The position numbers were made by a program, and so were the translations under genes. Shown one piece after another: positions 6,343 to 9,787 of a DNA stretch of 9,787 nucleotides; within the stretch, counting starts at the first letter, position 1; each line of letters starts with the position of its first letter. This DNA is from Eggerthellaceae bacterium (GTDB lineage Bacteria; Actinomycetota; Coriobacteriia; Coriobacteriales; Eggerthellaceae), in contig DMNP01000285.1 of the NCBI GenBank assembly GCA_003452695.1, positions 1 through 9,787 of the forward strand, written 5' to 3'. The notes beneath the pieces were generated by a model. It had not been told where the DNA came from, did not search any database, and saw nothing but the letters and a program-made list of their open reading frames with translations.

Positions 6343-6648
6343 CTAGCAGTACACGTCGCGGTGGGGGTCTATCTGGTTCGGCAGCGCAACGATGTTTTCC
6401 ACGAACACTTCGTGGTCGCGTGCCAGCGCTGCGATTCGCAAGGCGTCGTCGCAGGCGACCAGAAGCGCCACGCCGCAGCTGGAACGCGCCTGCCGCGGCG
6501 TGGTCGATATGCGCGCGCCGATGCCCGCGGCGCGCGCCAGCTGGTGAAGCTGCATCGCGTCGGTGTGGCTTTCGAACAGCGCGTAGCAGTCCACCCGCAT
6601 GCCCGGGTTCTCGCGCTTCACCTGTTCTATGCGCTCGTGCAGTTCCAT
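6343..6648 (-). CDS. DUF3343 protein (putative Se/S carrier-like)
   Basis: This small protein of 101 residues starts at ATG 6648, with GAGG (6657-6654) 5 bases upstream; a longer in-frame reading to 6750 would run through the intergenic hairpin and was rejected. It matches the DUF3343 pattern: an N-terminal CYALFESHTDAMQLHQLAR segment, then TPRQARSSCG (50-59) with Cys58, then a hydrophobic strand. It ends in Cys101 as its last residue. The family is described as putative sulfur or selenium carrier-like, but its role is not established. It sits between the double-cubane reductase and the activase, so it may help assemble or protect the reductase clusters or deliver sulfur; this is inference from position and the conserved cysteine. 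Confidence 0.8.
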   Translation of the reverse strand: MELHERIEQVKRENPGMRVDCYALFESHTDAMQLHQLARAAGIGARISTTPRQARSSCGVALLVACDDALRIAALARDHEVFVENIVALPNQIDPHRDVYC

Positions 6649-6714
6649 GCGAACCTCGTTTCGCGCCGGGGGTAGTGCGTTTCGGCGCAGAGGGGCAAGC
6701 GCCGGTTGAGTGCG

Positions 6715-6759
6715 CCAGCCCAGATTGCGCATGCCGGCGCGACGCGCCATCTGGGCTGG
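6715..6759. repeat. intergenic hairpin between reductase and DUF3343 genes
   Basis: CCAGCCCAGAT (6715-6725) and ATCTGGGCTGG (6749-6759) are perfect 11-bp inverted copies. After one mismatch, GCGC 6727-6730 can pair with 6744-6747, closing a 13-base loop. It lies 17 bp past the reductase stop in leftward transcription. No T-run follows, so it looks more like an mRNA 3'-end stabiliser or processing site than a full terminator. Confidence 0.75.
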
Positions 6760-6776
6760 ACGGCATCGGCGTTTGC

Positions 6777-8054
6777 CTAGCCGAGCATTTCCACGAAGGC
6801 TTCCACGCGCGTGCGCAACTGGCCGGCGTCGTTGTCGGTGTAGTCCGTTTCTATGTCGAGCACGGGAATGCCCGCGTCTTCCAGGGCGCGTTCGAGCGCA
6901 GGCGCTTCGGTCTTGAAGGTGGTGCAGAACTTCAGGTTCGTGTTTATAACGCCGTCCACCTGGTAGTCCCTGGCCAGTTGCAGGACTTCATCGATGCGGG
7001 CCACGTTCGGCGTGAAGCATGCGCAGTTAATCTTCATGTAGCGTTGCGCAAGTGCTTGGAACATGCCCTCCATCGTGGTCTGCGATTCGTCCACCAGGTT
7101 CGTGAAGAATTTCGTGCCCGTGCAGTTCTCCTCGCACACGATGGCGGCGCCCGACGTTTCGATGATGTGGTGAAGCTTCCAGTTGGGAATGGCCAGCGGC
7201 GTGCCGGTAAGCAGTATGCGCTTCGTGCCGGCCGGGAACACGGAAACGCCGTCCGCCAGGCGCTGCTCCAGCTCGTCGGCAAGCTTGTTGGCCATTTCGG
7301 CACAGCGCACCGGATCGTCGAAGAACGCTATCTGCATCATGAGCAGGGCATCGGTGCCGCTGATGGGGATGACGTCGGCGCTCTTGCGTGTTTCGTACAC
7401 GCGGGCCAGCGCGCGCCGACGGGCGTTTATCATCTTGATGGCCTCGGCCAGCTTTTCGGCGGTAATCTCGTTGCCGGTCACCTGTTCCACGTTAGCCTTG
7501 AACAGCGCTATCTCGTCGGCGAAGGCGGCGACGTCCTGCGGGCGCTTCATATTGGGCAGGTTCATGATGTGCATCGGCACGTCTTCGGCCATTATCTCGT
7601 ACATCTTCTTCTTGCCATCGCACGTGGTTTCGCCGACCACCTGGTCGACGATGCGGAAGAAGGGGCAAGTGCGGCCGAGGCGCGCGCCGAGCGACGCCTT
7701 GATAAGCGGGCACATGTCGGCGGGCAGGTGCTTTTCGCCTTCGGGCACCCAGAACTGGGAACCGCCGCAGAGGCCCGTGACGATGCCGTCGCCGGCAATT
7801 ACCACCTCGTCGGGCACGTAGGTGCAGAACGTGCCGAACACCTTGCGCCCCTTGGCCTGTTCGTCCACCAGCTCCTGCGGGCGGATGCCGTGAACGTCTG
7901 CCACGACCATATCCCAGAACGCCATGCCTTCGGGGCGGTTTTCCTGCGAAAGGAACACATCGCCGAAAGCCTGCGGCAGCACGGCGCACAGTTGGTCGTG
8001 AGTTTCCAGGTCCATTCCAAGCTTGCCCCACAGTTCGTGACGATCGATTGCCAT
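6777..8054 (-). CDS. double-cubane-cluster anaerobic reductase (2-hydroxyacyl-CoA dehydratase superfamily)
   Basis: This 425-residue protein starts at ATG 8054, with AGAGG (8067-8063) 8 bases upstream; the longer in-frame reading from 8222 covers the leader and was rejected. It resembles HgdB/FldC-type subunits and most closely the double-cubane-cluster proteins (YjiM type). Characteristic stretches are ENRPEGM (38-44), GTFCTYVPDE (74-83), GLCGGSQF (94-101), CPLIKASLG (115-123), GRTCPFF (127-133), VGETTCDGKKK (140-150), GTPLAIPNWKLHHIIETSG (284-302), CEENCTGT (307-314) and KINCACFTPN (341-350). The many conserved cysteines (77, 96, 115, 130, 145, 307, 311, 344, 346, 377) include the likely ligands of the clusters. 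It is a single-subunit reductase fed electrons by the activase downstream. A characterised relative from Carboxydothermus reduces small molecules such as acetylene in vitro; the natural substrate here is unknown. It is the first gene of the operon. Confidence 0.92.
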   Translation of the reverse strand: MAIDRHELWGKLGMDLETHDQLCAVLPQAFGDVFLSQENRPEGMAFWDMVVADVHGIRPQELVDEQAKGRKVFGTFCTYVPDEVVIAGDGIVTGLCGGSQFWVPEGEKHLPADMCPLIKASLGARLGRTCPFFRIVDQVVGETTCDGKKKMYEIMAEDVPMHIMNLPNMKRPQDVAAFADEIALFKANVEQVTGNEITAEKLAEAIKMINARRRALARVYETRKSADVIPISGTDALLMMQIAFFDDPVRCAEMANKLADELEQRLADGVSVFPAGTKRILLTGTPLAIPNWKLHHIIETSGAAIVCEENCTGTKFFTNLVDESQTTMEGMFQALAQRYMKINCACFTPNVARIDEVLQLARDYQVDGVINTNLKFCTTFKTEAPALERALEDAGIPVLDIETDYTDNDAGQLRTRVEAFVEMLG

Positions 8055-8072
8055 AGCGGTTTCCTCTCTCTT

Positions 8073-8092
8073 CGCGCATGGGTGCATGCGCG
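8073..8092 (-). other. leader hairpin just upstream of the reductase ribosome binding site
   Basis: CGCGCATG (8073-8080) and CATGCGCG (8085-8092) form a perfect 8-bp stem with a 4-base loop. In the leftward transcript it ends about 5 bases before the AGAGG ribosome binding site, so it could affect translation or mRNA stability. No known riboswitch class was recognised. Confidence 0.55.
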
Positions 8093-8220
8093 CCTGTTGC
8101 TGTTTCGCAGAATGATGAAGCACATGCAAGCGAGCGCGGTTTCCCGCGCGGGATGTGCGGCGCCTATGGCAGAAAATCGCCGCTGGCAGAATAAGCGGTC
8201 GAAGTGCGCCTGTATGATGC

Positions 8221-8226
8221 ATTATA
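8221..8226 (-). promoter_or_regulatory. candidate -10 element for the reductase operon
   Basis: On the minus strand this reads TATAAT, a full consensus match, about 166 bases before the reductase start. The -35 candidates at a normal distance are weak (TACGAA at 8249-8244 with a 17-bp spacer), so an activator may be needed or the true promoter lies elsewhere. Confidence 0.4.
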
Positions 8227-8292
8227 CCCTGCGCCCATCAAGCTTCGTAGACTCTTTCTGCCTCCCTTTTCGCAGCGGGGGTTGCTGTGGGC

Positions 8293-8304
8293 AGTAACGT
8301 TACT
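8293..8304. promoter_or_regulatory. perfect 12-bp palindrome, possible operator
   Basis: AGTAACGTTACT is identical on both strands. It lies between the two divergent promoters, about 67 bases upstream of the leftward -10 candidate and about 100 bases upstream of the rightward one. A dimeric regulator could bind here. No regulator gene is visible in the window, so the binder is unknown. Confidence 0.4.
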
Positions 8305-8385
8305 TTGTTGCAGTTCGCTCCATGCAGCCCGGAGGCCCCGGGAAGGGGCTTTCGCCGCTTTCACCGCCCTCGTCTAAAGCCTCGC

Positions 8386-8412
8386 TTGCTCTGCTGCATC
8401 ATCGCTTATAAT
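8386..8412 (+). promoter_or_regulatory. candidate promoter of the EAL gene
   Basis: A perfect TATAAT lies at 8407-8412, inside an AT-rich patch and 44 bases before the EAL start codon. The best -35 candidate is TTGCTC (8386-8391) with a short 15-bp spacer and only TTG matching. The -10 is convincing, the -35 is not. Confidence 0.5.
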
Positions 8413-8456
8413 AATCCTCTGTATTCTTCGAAGGCTGCGAGTGCAGGAGGAAGCGT

Positions 8457-9787
8457 ATGGATGTGGTCAGAGCCCCCGGCCGTGCAGTCGGCAATTCGCA
8501 TGCTCTGGGCATTGCCCACGACAACGACCTGCGAACCTACGTTATCACGCACATTAACGAGGCCATCGACAACGGCTGGGTTCGGCCCTATTACCAGCCC
8601 GTCGTGCGCACGCTTTCGGGCAAGCTCTGCGGGTTCGAAGCGCTCGCCCGCTGGGAGGATCCCGTCCACGGGCTTTTGGACCCGTGCGTGTTCATCGGCG
8701 CACTGGAAGAGACGCGCCTCATTCACCTGCTGGACTGCAGCATCATCAGGCAGGTGTGCCAGCAATATCGCGCATGCGTCGACAACGGCGAGCCGACCGT
8801 GCCCGTGTCGTTCAACCTATCGCGGCTCGACTTCGACCTGTGCGACATATTCTCAATCGTGGAGAGCACGGCGCACGAGTTCGGCGTGCCGCGACGCATG
8901 CTGAACATCGAGATAACCGAAACCGTCCTCGGCACCGACCCAGCCTACATGGCCGACATGATGCGCAAGTTCCACGAGGCGGGATACCAGGTGTGGATGG
9001 ACGATTTCGGCAGCGGCTATTCCACGCTGAACGCGTTGAAGGACTTCGATTTCGACGAGCTGAAGATAGACATGGAATTCCTGAACCGCTTCGGCGAGAA
9101 ATCGAAGACCATCTTGGCCTCTGTCGTGGACATGGCCAAGAAGCTGGGCATCCAAACGCTTGCAGAAGGAGTGGAAACCGAAGAACACCAGGTGTACCTG
9201 CGCCGAATCGGCTGCGAGAAGATGCAGGGATACCTGTTCGGCAAGCCGCAGCCGTTCTCTGTTGGCGACATGCACAAGTTCGCCGACACTATCGGCGTGG
9301 AAACCACGGCCGAGCGGCTGTACTTCAATGACATCGGCGCCGTGAACACGCTGAGCATGTCGGAGCGCAACCTGACCCCGGGCAACCCCACGCATGGCTA
9401 CGTGACCAGCATGCCGCTTGCCATAACGGAATTCGCGGACGGCGCGTTCCGGGTAATCGATTCGAACCGCGTGTTCCGCGAGGGGCTGGCAAACGTCGGC
9501 ATCTCATCGGTGGAAGAGGCAGAGCGCCTGATAAACGACACGAGTCGTCCGCTGGCGCGTCAATCCCGCCAACTGGTGGAAACAATAGAGGTCGAAAAGT
9601 ACGCGCGCCTGGACTTCGTGGCGGGCGACATCGCCTGCGTCATGCGCGCCAAGCACATAACGACCCGCAATGGCAAGACGGCCCTGCTCGTATCCATAGA
9701 CGACACGATCGAGCAATCCGAGCGCAAGCGCCACGAGCGCATGGACGACCTGCTTGCCGTGATGTACACCATATACGAGCATGTCGA
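8457..9787 (+). CDS. EAL-domain c-di-GMP phosphodiesterase with PAS-like region (3' end outside window)
   Basis: The reading frame is open from ATG 8457 to the window edge (443 full codons, no stop), with AGGAGG (8445-8450) 6 bases before the start. The EAL domain occupies about residues 25-275. All the usual catalytic and metal motifs are visible: YYQP (45-48), EALAR (61-65), FNLS with Asn120, EITET (152-156), DDFGSGYSTL (182-191), LKID with Lys203, AEGVET with Glu238, and MQGYLFGKPQP (256-266). It should therefore hydrolyse c-di-GMP to pGpG. A PAS-like segment follows (about 315-420), then a charged helical stretch SERKRHERMDDLLAVMYTIYE that often leads into another signalling domain. There is no N-terminal sensor or transmembrane segment, so it is a cytosolic protein as far as seen. 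The C-terminal domain, possibly GGDEF, cannot be seen. Confidence 0.93.
   Translation, partial: MDVVRAPGRAVGNSHALGIAHDNDLRTYVITHINEAIDNGWVRPYYQPVVRTLSGKLCGFEALARWEDPVHGLLDPCVFIGALEETRLIHLLDCSIIRQVCQQYRACVDNGEPTVPVSFNLSRLDFDLCDIFSIVESTAHEFGVPRRMLNIEITETVLGTDPAYMADMMRKFHEAGYQVWMDDFGSGYSTLNALKDFDFDELKIDMEFLNRFGEKSKTILASVVDMAKKLGIQTLAEGVETEEHQVYLRRIGCEKMQGYLFGKPQPFSVGDMHKFADTIGVETTAERLYFNDIGAVNTLSMSERNLTPGNPTHGYVTSMPLAITEFADGAFRVIDSNRVFREGLANVGISSVEEAERLINDTSRPLARQSRQLVETIEVEKYARLDFVAGDIACVMRAKHITTRNGKTALLVSIDDTIEQSERKRHERMDDLLAVMYTIYEHV

Larger units (their letters stand above)
8055..8456. other. 402-bp divergent intergenic region
   Basis: No convincing gene is present. The region separates the leftward reductase operon from the rightward EAL gene and is less GC-rich in two patches (8215-8250 and 8400-8430). 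It contains -10-like hexamers for both directions, a hairpin close to the reductase ribosome binding site, a perfect palindrome TCCCGCGCGGGA (8142-8153), a perfect palindrome AGTAACGTTACT (8293-8304), and a short GC hairpin with GCCCC 8335-8339 and GGGGC 8345-8349. Confidence 0.8.

Noticed and set aside
6420..8297. A 625-codon plus-strand open frame
   Set aside because: It is antisense to the reductase and DUF3343 genes, whose protein motifs are unmistakable, and it has typical shadow composition.
8164..8364. A 66-codon minus-strand open frame in the divergent intergenic region
   Set aside because: There is no convincing ribosome binding site or motif, and it overlaps the likely promoter of the reductase operon.
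8055..8456. A c-di-GMP riboswitch ahead of the EAL gene
   Set aside because: I could not find the conserved GEMM core or a matching fold; only about 40 bases separate the likely promoter from the start codon.

Overview
The window is high-GC DNA, densely coding, with strong GGAG-type ribosome binding sites and frequent GTG starts. It carries genes typical of a strict anaerobe: a double-cubane-cluster reductase with its ATP-dependent activase and a DUF3343 protein. Together with an EAL/PAS-like signalling protein, this suggests an anaerobic, high-GC actinobacterium such as a member of Coriobacteriia/Eggerthellaceae. The taxonomic guess is inference from gene content and composition, not proof.

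Region 1 (about 60-5338, + strand) is a five-gene run: an SGNH-hydrolase lipoprotein, a fold-type III PLP-dependent decarboxylase, a small acyl carrier protein, an MBOAT acyltransferase (DltB/AlgI type) and a membrane-anchored DltD/AlgJ-like SGNH protein. The last three form a dlt-like surface acylation module. The decarboxylase looks like the type that works on carrier-protein-bound amino acids (the BtrK precedent). I infer a pathway in which an amino acid is loaded on the carrier, decarboxylated, passed across the membrane by the MBOAT protein and put on a cell-surface polymer. No adenylating ligase (DltA-like) is present in the window; it would have to lie upstream or elsewhere. A GC-rich hairpin with a T6 tract sits between the decarboxylase and the carrier protein.

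Region 2 (5334-5531) is the gap between convergent genes. It is filled by a 164-bp imperfect palindrome with nested arms sharing one centre, overlapped by a second, perfect 14-bp inverted repeat. The stop codon of the DltD-like gene lies inside the outer arm of the palindrome.

Region 3 (5532-8054, - strand) is an operon transcribed right to left: double-cubane-cluster reductase, DUF3343 protein, activase. The activase should hydrolyse ATP to push electrons at low potential into the reductase, whose physiological substrate cannot be read from the sequence. A hairpin lies between the first two genes of this operon.

Region 4 (8055-8456) is a 402-bp divergent intergenic region. It holds -10-like TATAAT elements for both directions, a perfect 12-bp palindrome and a leader hairpin just upstream of the reductase ribosome binding site. 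Region 5 (8457 to the end, + strand) is the first 443 codons of a c-di-GMP phosphodiesterase-type EAL protein. It has all the usual EAL motifs and is followed by a PAS-like segment cut by the window edge.
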